A DNA stretch of 64,000 nt. It comes from Paludibacterium denitrificans. Lineage in GTDB: Bacteria > Pseudomonadota > Gammaproteobacteria > Burkholderiales > Chromobacteriaceae. How positions within the stretch are numbered: position 1 is the stretch's first letter; every line of letters begins with the position of its first letter. A model generated the notes under the pieces. That model did no database searches. It was not told the origin of the DNA and was given only the letters and a program-made list of their open reading frames with translations. The stretch lies in the NCBI RefSeq assembly GCF_009707705.1, contig NZ_WLYX01000001.1:1550001-1614000 (forward strand). The letters are read 5' to 3'. Below are positions 36,921 through 48,009 of this stretch, in pieces. A program made the position numbers and the translations under genes.

Positions 36921-37361
36921 ATGAAAATGCAAATAGCGTGGGCGGTGTTTACGCCGTGGGCCTCGTTGGCCGGTGGCGTGCTGATTGGGCTGGCGGCAGC
37001 CCTGGTTTGTGCTGGGCAATGGCCGCATTACCGGTATCAGCGGCATTGTTGGCGGTCTGGTGGATCGCGTCGGCGATTGGCCTTGGCGCTTGGCGTTTGT
37101 CGCCGGTTTGCTGGCGGCACCGCTGGTGTGGCATCTGGCCGTAGGCCCGATGCCTTAACGAGTGAGGTGGCCGCTTCCTACCCGCTGCTGATTGCTGCCG
37201 GTGTGCTGGTGGGCGTTGGCACGCGTCTGGCGTCCGGTTGTACCAGTGGTCATGGCGTTTGCGGCTTGTCGCGCCTGTCGCCGCGGTCGCTGGTGGCAAC
37301 GCTTTCCTTCATGACCGCGGGCTTTGTTACGGTCTATCTGCTTCGTCACGTTTTGGGGTAA
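36921..37361 (+). CDS. YeeE/YedE family membrane protein (first half)
   Basis: A membrane protein of about 146 residues with the conserved thiol motif ASGCTSGHGVCGLSR near the C-terminus. Such half-size YeeE/YedE proteins work as pairs that move sulfur-containing species such as thiosulfate. A break lies near 37015. The gene follows the regulator by eight bases and precedes its partner by seven, so all are likely co-transcribed. Confidence 0.86.
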   Translation: MKMQIAWAVFTPWASLAGGVLIGLAAALVCAGQWPHYRYQRHCWRSGGSRRRLALALGVCRRFAGGTAGVASGRRPDALTSEVAASYPLLIAAGVLVGVGTRLASGCTSGHGVCGLSRLSPRSLVATLSFMTAGFVTVYLLRHVLG

Positions 37362-37368
37362 GACGACC

Positions 37369-37800
37369 ATGACGCATTCGTGGATCAAGAATTTGTCGGC
37401 GCTTGGCGTCGGTTTGCTGTTTGGTTTGGGATTGATTCTCTCCGGCATGGCCAATCCGGCCAAGGTGACCGGGTTTCTCGATCTGGCTGGCGCCCGGGAC
37501 CCGAGCCCGGGGCTGGTGATGGGTGGTGCGATTGGCGTGGGTTTTTTCGCTTTTCGTCTAGCGGCGCAGCGCAAGCAGTCGTGGCTGGGCGAGCCGATCC
37601 ATTTGCCTGGCACGCGTGAGATTACGCCGCGCCTGATCGTCGGTAGCCTGCTGTTCGGCATCGGCTGGGGGCTGGCCGGTATCTGTCCGGGGCCGGGGAT
37701 CGTGCTGGTAGGGGCGCTGTCGGTCAAGGGGCTGGTGTTTGTGCTGGCCATGCTGGCCGGGATGCGCGTGTATCACCTGCTGAATAAGCCGCTGGCATGA
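37369..37800 (+). CDS. YeeE/YedE family membrane protein (second half)
   Basis: A 143-residue membrane protein with GLILSGMANPAKVTGFLD and a conserved cysteine in GLAGICPGPGIV. It is the usual partner of the upstream half. The frame is unbroken. Its stop overlaps the SulP start by three bases (ATGA). Confidence 0.9.
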   Translation: MTHSWIKNLSALGVGLLFGLGLILSGMANPAKVTGFLDLAGARDPSPGLVMGGAIGVGFFAFRLAAQRKQSWLGEPIHLPGTREITPRLIVGSLLFGIGWGLAGICPGPGIVLVGALSVKGLVFVLAMLAGMRVYHLLNKPLA

Positions 37801-39516
37801 CTTCGTTGTTCTTGAGCCGGTGGTGGCGCGCGTACCCGCGCGCCCTGGCTGGCCGGTGACCTGACGGCCGGGGTGGTGGTGACGCTGCTGCTGGTGCCGC
37901 AGAGCCCGGCCTACGCGCTGGTGGTAAACTTTTTAAGACAGGCCGGGTTGTACGCCAGCCTGGTGCCATTGCTGATTTATGCCTTTACCGGCCGTAGCCA
38001 TGCGCAGTCGGTGGGGCCGATGGCAGTCACCTCACTGTTGACCGCCGCCACGCTGGTCAGGTTGGCCGAAATGGGGTCGGCCAACTATCTGGCGCTGGCG
38101 ATCTGGCTGGCGCTGTTGTCCGGCGCCATGCTGGTGCTGCTGGGCTTGTCCCGACTCGGCTTCATGGCCGATTTCCTGTCGTCGCCGGTTCTGGCGGCGT
38201 TTACCTCTGCTTCTGCCATCATCATCGTGGTGTCGCAACTGGCCCCGCTGGCCGGTTTTCGCGCCGGTGGCGCCTCGCTGCCGCAATTGCTGGCCTACTT
38301 GCTGCATGGCGTAGATAGGGGCAATCCGTTGGCGCTGGCTCTGGGGCTATCGGCATTGCTCTGGCTGCTGCTGACCCGCCATGTCGCCGGGCCGCTGCTG
38401 GCGCGGCTGGGCGTGTCGCGGCGCTGGGCGGTGACGCTGGTGCGCGCGGCGCCGATTGTGGCGGTGGTGGCGGGCATGCTGGTGGTGCAGGGCGCTGGCC
38501 TTGCCAACCGGCTGCCGGTGGTGGGAACAGTGCCCGGCGGCCTGCCGGGGCTGGCGTTACCGCGGATTTCTGCCGAGCAGTTCAGCAGCCTGATCCTGCC
38601 TAGCGTTTTTCATCGCCCTGATCAATTACGTGCAAAGCTTGTCGGTGGCGCAGATTCTCGCCACCCGGCGCGGCGAAACGGTCGATCCCGATCGCGAACT
38701 GGTGGCCTTGGGCTTGTGCAATCTGGGCGCCGGGCTGTTTGGCGGGTTTCCGGTGACCGGTGGCCTGACCCGGTCCATGGTCAATGCCGATGCTTAAGCG
38801 CACATAGCCAGCTGGCTTCGCTGGTGACGGCGCTGGGCATGGTGCTGGTGATGTTGCTGGCAACTTCGGCGTTGGCGTCGCTGCCGCTGGCGGTGCTGGC
38901 GGCCACCATAGTGGCGTCGGTGGCTGGCATGGTGAATTTCTCGGCCTTGCGCCGGGCGTGGAAAACCGACCGCGCTGACGCGGTGGCTTTTGTGCTGACC
39001 TTTGCGCTGGTGCTATGGCTGGGCGTGGATAGTGGCATCGTGGCGGGCATGACGGTGTCGCTCGCCGCCATGCTGTGGCGTGCCAGCTAACCGCACATGG
39101 TGGAGGTTGGCCGTGTGCCGGGCACCCATCATTTTCGTAATCGTCAGCGTTTCAACGTCGAGCGGCTGCCCGGCGTGTTGTTCCTGCGCGTGGACGAGAG
39201 CCTGTTTTTTGGCAACGCGCGTCAGGTGCGGCTGGCCATCTTGCGACATGTCGCCGAGGCGCCGGAAACACGTCGGCTGGTGCTGATCATGAGCGCGGTC
39301 AATCGTGTCGATACCAGCGCGGTGGCCATGCTGGAGCAGCTGGACGATACGCTGGCGGCCGAAGGCATCCGCTTTGATCTGGCCGAAGTCAAAGGCCCGG
39401 TTTCCGATGTTCTGCAACGCGCCGGCGTGGCGCGCCGCTTCGATGGCCGCATCTTCCTCTCCACCCAGAGCGCCCGGGCCATGCACCGTTCGCTGTCGCC
39501 GGACTACTGTATCTGA
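37798..39516 (+). CDS. SulP-family anion transporter with STAS domain
   Basis: An inner-membrane sulfate or other anion transporter: 10-12 hydrophobic segments (for example QSPAYALVVNFLRQAGLYASL), the SulP signature region NYVQSLSVAQ and GLFGGFPVTGGLTRS, then a cytoplasmic STAS domain from about 39110. Breaks lie near 37850, at 38598-38604 (GCCTAGC) and at 38792-38799 (GCTTAAGC). At 39086-39091 GCTAAC replaces GCCGGC without a frame shift and creates a false stop between the transporter and STAS parts. In this context it may export the sulfite or sulfate made by the dioxygenase pathway. Confidence 0.87.
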
Positions 39517-39603
39517 GCGTTGTTGCGCCTGCTGTCGCCGCCCTTTCGGCCAACCTTGCGCTGTGCCATGCAACCTTCACGGCTTCGGGGCTATCATAAC
39601 GGC

Positions 39604-41063
39604 ATGCTCAAGAATATTCTGCTGACCGCCATGCTGGCGCTGTGGCTGCCGCACGCCGTGCAGGCGCAATCCGATCTGCCCGATCTGGGCGAAGTCTCCG
39701 ACGCCACCTTGTCGCTGGCGGATGAAGCCCGTATCGGCCGCGAAGTCATGCGCGCCATGCGCGAGTCGGGCCAGATGCTGGACGACGTTGAAGTGTCGGC
39801 TTACCTGAACGAACTGGGCGGGCGGCTGGCGGCGTTTGCCCAACTGCCCGGCGGGCACTTCAGCTACTTTGCCGTCAACGATAACTCCATCAACGCCTTT
39901 GCCATGCCCGGTGGCTATATCGGCGTGCACAGCGGTCTGATTCTGGCCACGCAGAGCGAAGGCGAACTGGCTTCGGTGCTGGCGCACGAAACCGCACACG
40001 AAGCGCAGCGCCACATCGCCCGCATGCAGGCGGCGAGCAACGCCACCAGCCCGTGGCTGCTGGTACGGCACGGTGGCGGCGGCGATTCTGGCTTCGCGCG
40101 CCGGTGGCGGTCAGGGCGCCATGGGAGCACTGTCGGCCTAGCATGGGGTTGTCCATTTCCAATCAGCTGACCTATTCGCGCGATTTCGAACGCGAGGCCG
40201 ACCGTGTCGGCATGCAATATCTGGCCAAGGCTTAGCTATGACGTACGCACCATGCCGATGTTCTTTGCCCGGCTGGACAAGGCCAACCGCTACAGCGACA
40301 ACGCGGCCTTCGCCTTTTTGCGCACCCACCCGGTCACGACCGAACGCATCAGCGAGGCGGAAAACCGCGCGCAGGACTACCCGGTGGTGATGCGCGCGGA
40401 CAGCCTGACCTACCTGCTGGTGCGCGAAAAAATCCGCGTACTCGGGCAAACCCCGGAAGAAGCCAGTGCCTATTACCACACGGCGCTGGAGCGGCGGCTA
40501 TTCTTGAACGAAGGCGCACAGTGGTATGGCTTGGCCCGTGCACGTCTGGCGGCACACGATCTGGCTTAAGCGCGCGCAGTGATCTGGCCGAGGCCCGGCG
40601 GCGGCTGGCCTCGCATCCGATGCTGTTTACGCTGGAAGTGGCCATCGAACGCGAGGCGCGCAACTGGCCCGCGGCGCGGCGCGCAGTGCACCGTGGCTTG
40701 GCGGCCTTTCCGCAGAACCCGGCCTTGCAGTTGGCCGACATTGACGTGTTGATCGATAGCGGTGCGCGCGACGAGGCGCTGGTGGCCGTGCGGCGCCAGC
40801 TGGAGCGGCGGCCCGGCGATGCCAGCCTGTACCGGCGTCAAGCCAGCCTGTATGCCGACCGCGACGATCTGCGCTATCACGCGGCGTTGGGCAACGCGTT
40901 CTATTACGAACAGCGCTATGGCCCGGCGCTGGAGCAATACCAGCTGGCCGGACAGGCCAAGGGCAATGATTTTTACCTGCGCTCATCCATCGAGGCCCGG
41001 CTGCGCGAAGTGGAAAAACTGCTGAAAGACGAAAAAGCCCAGAGCGGCAAGATAGGTCAATAA
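39604..41063 (+). CDS. BepA-like periplasmic M48 metalloprotease with TPR repeats
   Basis: The protein has a signal peptide (residues 1-22), an M48 domain with the zinc motif LAHETAHEAQRH near residue 127, and the third ligand region FEREADRVGMQYL. A C-terminal TPR region follows from about 40560. BepA-type proteases check outer-membrane protein assembly. Four breaks lie near 40080, 40136-40142 (GCCTAGC), 40230-40236 (GCTTAGC) and 40564-40571 (GCTTAAGC), three of them at GCCGGC. The length of about 485 residues matches BepA. Confidence 0.88.
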
Positions 41064-41236
41064 TGCTGAGGTATCTCAAAAATACAACATGGTGCGCCGC
41101 ATCATCTTGAATAAAACAGGAGTTTTCGAGTGAAAACCCTAATTGCCTATTCCTTTTCGAACTCGTCACACTTTACACTCGCTAAGAATCCGCTATATGT
41201 TCGAAAACGAAAATATAGATGAATAAATTGCTCGAC

Positions 41237-41242
41237 TATAAT
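41237..41242 (+). promoter_or_regulatory. Possible -10 element of the pyruvate dehydrogenase operon
   Basis: A consensus TATAAT lies 98 bases before aceE in an otherwise AT-rich 275-base gap. No good -35 element stands at 17 bases, so an activator may be needed. GAGGATGAGAG precedes the aceE ATG as ribosome site. Confidence 0.5.
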
Positions 41243-41340
41243 CAGCAATGAACGTTGTCGGTTCGACCGCGAACCGGCTAGAACAATACGGGCCCGGTTA
41301 CGTCCGGTGACCCGAGGTCACATTGATGTGAGGATGAGAG

Positions 41341-44006
41341 ATGGCTGCAACCTTCCCTGACGATATTGATCCGCTGGAAACCCGGGAATGGACCGAAGCA
41401 CTGGAATCGGTGCTGGACGCCGAAGGGGCCGAACGTGCCCACTTCCTGCTGGATACCCCGGTTGAGCGCACGCGCCGTCGTGGTGCCTATCTGCCGTTTG
41501 ATGCCACCACCGCTTACGTCAACACCATTCCGGTGGGCAAGGAGAAAAAATCTCCGGGCAACCACGAAATGGAACATCGCATCCGTTCCATCAACCGCTG
41601 GAACGCCGCGGCCATGGTGTTGCGCGCCTAAAGCAAGAAAAACCGGAGCTGGGCGGCCATATCGCCAGTTACCAGTCGTCGGCGACGCTGTACGACGTTG
41701 GCTTCAACCATTTCTGGCGTGCGCCGACCGACGAACAGGATGGCGATCTGCTTTATCTGCAGGGCCACATCGCGCCGGGGATTTATGCTCGCGCCTTCCT
41801 CGAAGGCCGTCTGAGCGAAGATCAGCTGGACAGTTTCCGTCAGGAAGTGGCCGGTAATGGCCTGTCGTCTTATCCGCACCCGTGGCTGATGCCGGACTTC
41901 TGGCAGTTCCCGACCGTATCCATGGGCCTTGGCCCGCTGATGGCCATCTATCAGGCCCGTTTCCTCAAGTATCTGGAAAGCCGTGGTCTGGCACGCACGC
42001 CGGGCCGCAAGGTGTGGTGCTTCTGCGGCGATGGCGAGATGGACGAACCGGAATCGCTGGGCGCCATCTCCATGGCGGCCCGTGAAGGTCTGGACAACCT
42101 GATTTTCGTGATCAACTGCAACCTGCAGCGTCTGGATGGCCCGGTGCGCGGCAACGGCAAGATCATTCAGGAACTGGAAGGCGATTTCCGCGGTTCCGGC
42201 TGGAACGTCATCAAGGTGATCTGGGGCAGTCGCTGGGATTCGTTGCTGGCGATGGATAGCAAGGGCCTGTTGAAGAAACGCATGGAAGAATGCGTGGACG
42301 GCGATTACCAGACTTTCAAATCCAAGAACGGTGCCTACGTGCGCGAGCATTTCTTCGGCAAGTATCCGGAGTTGCTCGAGATGGTGGCGCACATGTCGGA
42401 CGACGACATCTGGGCGCTGAACCGTGGCGGCCACGATCCGCACAAGGTCTACGCCGCCTACCATGAGGCCACGACCAACGCCAACGGCCGTCCGACCGTG
42501 ATTCTGGCCAAGACCATCAAGGGTTATGGCATGGGCTTGTCCGGTGAGGCGCAGAACATCGCCCACCAGGCCAAGAAGATGGATATGGACAGCCTGCGCA
42601 AATTCCGCGACCGCTTCGGTATCCCCATCTCGGATGAAGACCTGCCAAACGTGCCGTTCTATCGTCCGGCCGAAGACAGCCCGGAAATGCAGTACATGCG
42701 GGCGCGACGCAGCGCGCTGGGCGGCTACATGCCATCGCGTCGGCCGATCAAGGCACCGCTGGCGGTGCCGGGCCTGCACGTGTTCGACAGCCAGCTGGGC
42801 GATTCCGGCGAGCGCGAGTTCTCCACCACCATGGCGTTTGTGCGCATGCTGGGGTTGTTGCTGAAAGACAAGAACATCGGCAAGCAGATCGTGCCGATTG
42901 TGCCGGATGAATCGCGTACCTTCGGCATGGAAGGCATGTTCCGCCAGTATGGTATCTGGTCTACCCAAGGCCAGAACTACGTACCGCAGGACGCCGACCA
43001 GCTGATGTTCTACAAGGAATCCAAAGACGGCCAGATGCTGCAGGAAGGCATCAACGAGCCGGGCGCCATGTCGAGCTGGATTGCCGCGGCCACCAGCTAC
43101 GCCAACAACGGCATCCCGATGATTCCGTTCTACATCTACTACTCGATGTTCGGCTTCCAGCGCATTGGCGATCTGGCCCGGGCGGCGGGCGACATGCGTG
43201 CGCGCGGCTTCATGCTGGGCGGCACCGCTGGCCGCACCACGCTGAACGGCGAGGGTCTGCAACACGAGGATGGTCATAGCCACATTCAGGCCGGGCTGAT
43301 CCCCAACTGCCTGACCTACGACCCGACCTTTGCCTACGAACTGGCGGTGATCCTGCAGGATGGCCTGAAGCGCATGTATATGGAACAGGAAGACGTGTTC
43401 TATTACATCACGCTGATGAACGAAAACTACCACCACCCGGCCATGCCGCAAGGTGCCGAGGAAGGCATCCTCAAGGGCATGTACCTGTTGCAGGATGGCG
43501 GTGAGGCTGCCGTCAAAGTACAGCTGCTGGGTTCCGGCACCATCTTGCGCGAGGTGATGGCGGCGGCCGACCTGCTGCGTAACGACTTTGGCATTGCCTC
43601 CGATATCTGGAGCGTTACCTCCTTCAACCAGTTGCGCCGCGACGGCATGGAAACCGCGCGTTACAACCTGCTGCATCCGACTGAAGCGGCACGTCCGTCG
43701 TTTGTCGAGCAGCAACTGGCGGGGCGCAGTGGCCCGTTTGTGGCCGCAACCGATTACGTGCGCAATTACGCCGACCAGATCCGCGAATACGTGCCGGGCC
43801 GTTACGTGGTGCTGGGCACCGACGGTTTTGGCCGCTCGGACAGCCGCAGCAACTTGCGTTCGTTCTTCGAGGTGGACCGTTACCACGTGGCCGTCGCCGC
43901 GTTGTCGGCATTGGCACGCGAGGGCAAGCTGGACGCCGCGCGGGTGCAGGAAGCGATTAGCAAATACGGCATCAACGTCGACACGCTGCCGTCCCGGAAA
44001 GCCTGA
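41341..44006 (+). CDS. aceE: Pyruvate dehydrogenase E1 component
   Basis: AceE decarboxylates pyruvate with thiamine diphosphate and reductively acetylates lipoyl groups on E2. It is the homodimeric type, about 887 residues. The ThDP-binding segment GDGEMDEPESLGAISMAAREGLDNLIFVINCNLQRLDG is present in order (near 42030-42140), as are HSHIQAGLIPN and TDGFGRSDSR. A single break near 41630 (GCGCGCCTAAAGC) follows VLRA. The gene is first of aceE-aceF-lpdA. Confidence 0.95.
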
Positions 44007-44018
44007 TCGGGCCGGGCG

Positions 44019-44052
44019 TTCGGCCAACCCCGTTACGCACGGGTTGGCCGAA
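44019..44052. repeat. Inverted pair of the dispersed repeat between aceE and aceF
   Basis: TTCGGCCAACCC (44019-44030) and GGGTTGGCCGAA (44041-44052) form a 12-base stem with a 10-base loop. No T run follows, so it is more likely an mRNA hairpin setting subunit ratios than a full terminator. Confidence 0.8.
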
Positions 44053-44118
44053 GCCGGGTTTCCTAGCCAATAGCATGAACGGTGGCCGCACAACGGCGAC
44101 CGTAAGGGATGCACAGAT

Positions 44119-45753
44119 ATGAGTAATGTGATCGAACTGAAAGTGCCCGATATCGGCGGGCACCACAATGTGGACGTGATCGAAGTGTTTATCCAGCCGG
44201 GCCAGACCGTGGCGCTGGACGATAGCCTGATCACGCTGGAAACCGACAAGGCCACCATGGAAGTGCTTACCGAGCAGGCGGGTGTGGTCAAGGAAGTGAA
44301 AATTGCCGTTGGCAGCAAGGTGTCGGAAGGCGATGTCATTGCCCTGATCGAAGTGGGTGCGCAGGTACAGGCGGCTCCGCAGGCCGCCGCTGCCCCGGTC
44401 GCCGCTGCCGTGGCGGAAGTGGCAGTGGCTGCGTCGCCTGCCCCGGTGGCAACCGGCCGGGTGGAAGTGCATGTGCCGGATATCGGCGGCCATCACGATG
44501 TGGATGTGATCGAAGTGGCGGTCAAGGTGGGCGACGAGATCAAGCTGGACGACAGCCTGATCACGCTGGAAACCGACAAGGCCACCATGGAAGTCGCTAA
44601 GCGACGGCGGCCGGGCGTGTACTGGAAGTCAAAACCAAGGTGGGCGACAAGGTCAGCGAAGGTGATCTGATCGTAGTGCTGGAAGCGACTGGCGCGGCCG
44701 TTTCGGCCAACCCTGCCGCTGTGGCCGCCCCGGTCAGCGCGGCACCTGCTGTCGTGGCAGCACCGGTTCCGCCGTCTGCCCCGGCACCGGTGGTGGCTCC
44801 GGCCCCGGCGGCTGCAGTCATTAACGAAGCTTTGCCAAGGCCCATGCTTAGGCCCGTCGGTGCGCAAGCTGGCGCGCGAATTGGGCGTCGATCTGGGGCG
44901 TGTGTCCGGCACCGGGCGCAAGGGCCGCATTACCGAAAGCGACGTCAAGGCCTTTGTCAAAGGTGCGTTGCAGAACCCGGCAGTGGTGGCGCCTGCCGCC
45001 GCAAGCGGTTCTGGCATTGGGCTGGACCTGCTGCCGTGGCCGAAGGTGGATTTCGCCAAGTTTGGTCCGATCGAGAGCCAGCCGCTGTCGCGCATCAAGA
45101 AGATTTCCGGTGCCAATCTGGCGCGCAACTGGGTGATGATGCCGCATGTCACGCAGTTTGACGAAGCCGACATCACCGAGATGGAAGCGTTCCGCAAGAG
45201 CATGGCGGAGGAACTCAAGGCCGAGGGCGTCAAGCTCACCCCGCTGGCGTTCCTGATCAAGGCGGCCGTCAAGGCGCTGCAAAAGTATCCGGAATTCAAC
45301 GCCAGTCTGGATGGCGACAATCTGGTGCTCAAGCATTACTTCCATATCGGTTTTGCCGCCGATACGCCAAACGGGCTGGTGGTGCCGGTGGTGAAGGATG
45401 CGGACAAAAAGTCGCTGACCGAAATTGCCGCCGAAACCGCCGCGCTGGCCAAGAAGGCCCGCGACGGCAAACTGCTGCCGACTGACATGCAGGGCGGCTG
45501 CTTCAGTATTTCCAGCCTGGGCGGCATTGGCGGCACGGCCTTTACGCCGATCATCAATGCGCCGGAAGTGGCCATCCTCGGGGTTTCCAAGTCCTCCATC
45601 AAGCCGGTGTGGAACGGCAAGGAATTTGCCCCGCGCCTGATGATGCCGCTGTCGCTGTCCTACGATCACCGCGTCATCGACGGCGCCTCTGCCGCGCGCT
45701 TCACCGTCTATCTGGGCACGCTGCTGTCCGATGTGCGTCGTTTGATGCTGTGA
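44119..45753 (+). CDS. aceF: Pyruvate dehydrogenase E2, dihydrolipoamide acetyltransferase
   Basis: E2 carries two lipoyl domains (each with ETDKATMEV, the lipoylated lysine; near 44250 and 44570). They are joined by Ala/Pro linkers, followed by a peripheral subunit-binding domain ([13 protein letters not shown]) and the catalytic domain ending in [10 protein letters not shown] with the catalytic His. Breaks lie at 44595-44602 and 44846-44853 (GCTTAGGC), both at GCCGGC. In the first lipoyl domain GTGCTTACC (44268-44276) stands where GTGCCGGCC would give the usual VPAE, an in-frame substitution. Length is about 545 residues. Confidence 0.94.
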
Positions 45754-45864
45754 CGGGGTTGTCCGGCCTGTCTGGTCAGCTTCAGACGGGCCGGTTGCCT
45801 GCGCAACAGAGCCGAATTTTGGCGGAGGGTCGTTGAGGCCGCCCGCCCTACATGGATGTGAGCC

Positions 45865-47648
45865 ATGAGTAATCTGATTGAACTGAAAGTCCCGGACATT
45901 GGCGGTCATAGCAATGTGGACGTGATCGAAGTGTTCGTCAAAGCCGGGGATGTCATCGCCAAGGACGACAGCCTGATCACGCTGGAAACCGACAAAGCTA
46001 CCATGGAAGTTCCGGCCGAAGCGGCTGGCGTGGTACAGGAAGTGAAAATTGCCGTGGGTGGCAAGGTGTCAGAAGGTGACGTGATCGTGGTGATCGACGC
46101 CGCCACCGCGGCAACGGCCAGCCCGGTTTCGGCCAACCCTGCCCCCGCGCCGCAGCCAGTTTCTGCGCCACCCGTAGCGGCACCGACCGCCGCCAGCCAT
46201 AGCGGCAGTGCCGATCTGGAGTGTGACGTGCTGGTGCTGGGCGGTGGCCCCGGTGGCTATTCCGCCGCCTTCCGTGCGGCCGACCTCGGCCTGAAGGTGG
46301 TGATTGTCGAACGCTACGCCACGCTGGGTGGCGTGTGCCTGAATGTGGGCTGCATTCCGTCCAAGGCGCTGCTGCACAACGCGGCGGTGATCGACGAAGT
46401 GAAGCATCTGGCCGCCAACGGCATTACCTTTGGCGCGCCGCAGATCGATATCAACCAGCTGCGCGGTTACAAGGAAAAGGTGATCGCCAAGCTGACCGGT
46501 GGTCTGGCTGGCATGGCCAAGGCACGCAAGGTGCAGATCGTGCGCGGTATCGGCCAGTTCCCGGACCCGCACCATGTTGAAGTGCAGCTGACTCAGGGCG
46601 ATGGCAAGGACGTGAGCGGCGACAAGCAAGTGGTCAAGTTTGCCCAAGCCATCATTGCGGCTTAAGCAGCCGCGTGGTGAACCTGCCGTTTATTCCGCAG
46701 GACCCGCGCATTGTCGATTCCACCGGCGCGCTGCAACTCAAAGCCGTGCCGCAAAAGATGTTGATCATCGGTGGTGGCATCATCGGGCTGGAAATGGGCA
46801 CGGTGTACTCCACGCTGGGCGCCCGTCTGGACGTGGTGGAAATGATGGACGGTCTGATGCAGGGCGCCGACCGCGATCTGGTCAAGGTATGGCAGAAGAT
46901 GAACGAACACCGCTTCGACCGCATCATGCTCAAGACCAAAACCGTGGCGGTGGAGGCCAAGGACGATGGCATTTATGTCAGCTTTGAAGGCGAAAACGCC
47001 CCGACCGAGCCGCAACGTTATGATCTGGTGCTGGTGGCGGCCGGACGTGCGCCCAACGGCAAGCTGATTGCCGCCGAACGGGCTGGCGTGGCGGTGGGCG
47101 AGCGCGGTTTTATCGACGTGGACAAGCAGCAGCGTACCAACGTGCCGCACATCTATGCCATTGGCGATATCGTGGGTCAGCCGATGCTGGCGCACAAGGC
47201 GGTGCATGAAGGCCATGTGGCGGCAGAAAACTGCGCTGGCGAGAAGGCCTATTTCGATGCGCGGGTGATTCCGGGCGTGGCCTATACCGATCCGGAAGTG
47301 GCGTGGGTGGGCGTGACGGAAGAAAGCGCCAAACGCGACGGCATCAAGATCGAAAAGTCGGTCTTCCCGTGGGCCGCGTCTGGCCGTGCCATTGCCAATG
47401 GCCGCGACGAAGGCTTTACCAAGCTGATTTTCGATGCCGAATCGCACCGCATCATCGGTGGTGCCATGGTCGGTACCCACGCTGGCGACATGATCGGCGA
47501 GCTGTGTCTGGCGATTGAAATGGGTTGTGATGCCACGGATATCGGCAAGACCATTCACCCCCATCCGACGTTGGGTGAATCAATCGGCATGGCGGCAGAA
47601 GTGGCGCACGGTAGCTGCACGGATTTGCCACCGCAGCGCAAGAAATAA
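45865..47648 (+). CDS. lpdA: Dihydrolipoamide dehydrogenase (E3) with N-terminal lipoyl domain
   Basis: E3 reoxidises lipoyl groups with FAD and NAD. Unlike the E. coli enzyme it begins with a lipoyl domain ([15 protein letters not shown], residues about 40-54) and a Pro/Ala linker, as in Neisseria. The redox motif GGVCLNVGCIPSKALL and the NAD-binding GGGIIGLEMG follow. The C-terminal His-Glu region reads HPHPTLGESIGMAAE. One +2 break at 46660-46667 is GCTTAAGC for GCCGGC. A strong terminator follows. Confidence 0.95.
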
Positions 47649-47675
47649 CCTCGCGCCTTTTCCCGGCAGCATGAC

Positions 47676-47710
47676 ATCGGCCCTCCCGCTATGGAGGGCC
47701 GATTTTTTTT
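47676..47710 (+). terminator. Terminator of the pyruvate dehydrogenase operon
   Basis: ATCGGCCCTCC and GGAGGGCCGAT form an 11-base stem with a CGCTAT loop, followed by eight T. The 300 bases after it are AT-rich and hold the promoter of the chemoreceptor gene, with no other gene visible. Confidence 0.93.
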
Positions 47711-48009
47711 GTTCGGTCTGCGTGGACCGGTTGGCCTGACCTGCTCTGGTAAGCCGGTTTGAGTGGCTCGTTACCGGCTACATAGCCCAAATTTTCAAAT
47801 TTTTCATTAAAAAATCACATTCATTGATAACAATCAATGCTGAAATTTGATATGGTAACGCACCTCGCATTATCCGATGCGAATAAAAACCAAGATAGTT
47901 ATCTAAAAAATAATAAATTGTTACGAATCGCGGTCTGGACGGTACTAAGTACCGTGTCATGGCAGGCCGCACTGGGGTTGCAACGTTCACTTGCTAGTTA
48001 GGAGAGGGT

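Noticed and set aside
41628..44339. A 903-codon open frame on the minus strand opposite aceE and aceF
   Set aside because: It is the antisense shadow of conserved GC-rich coding sequence. Its translation is His/Gln/Val-rich with no domain, while the plus strand encodes clear aceE and aceF.
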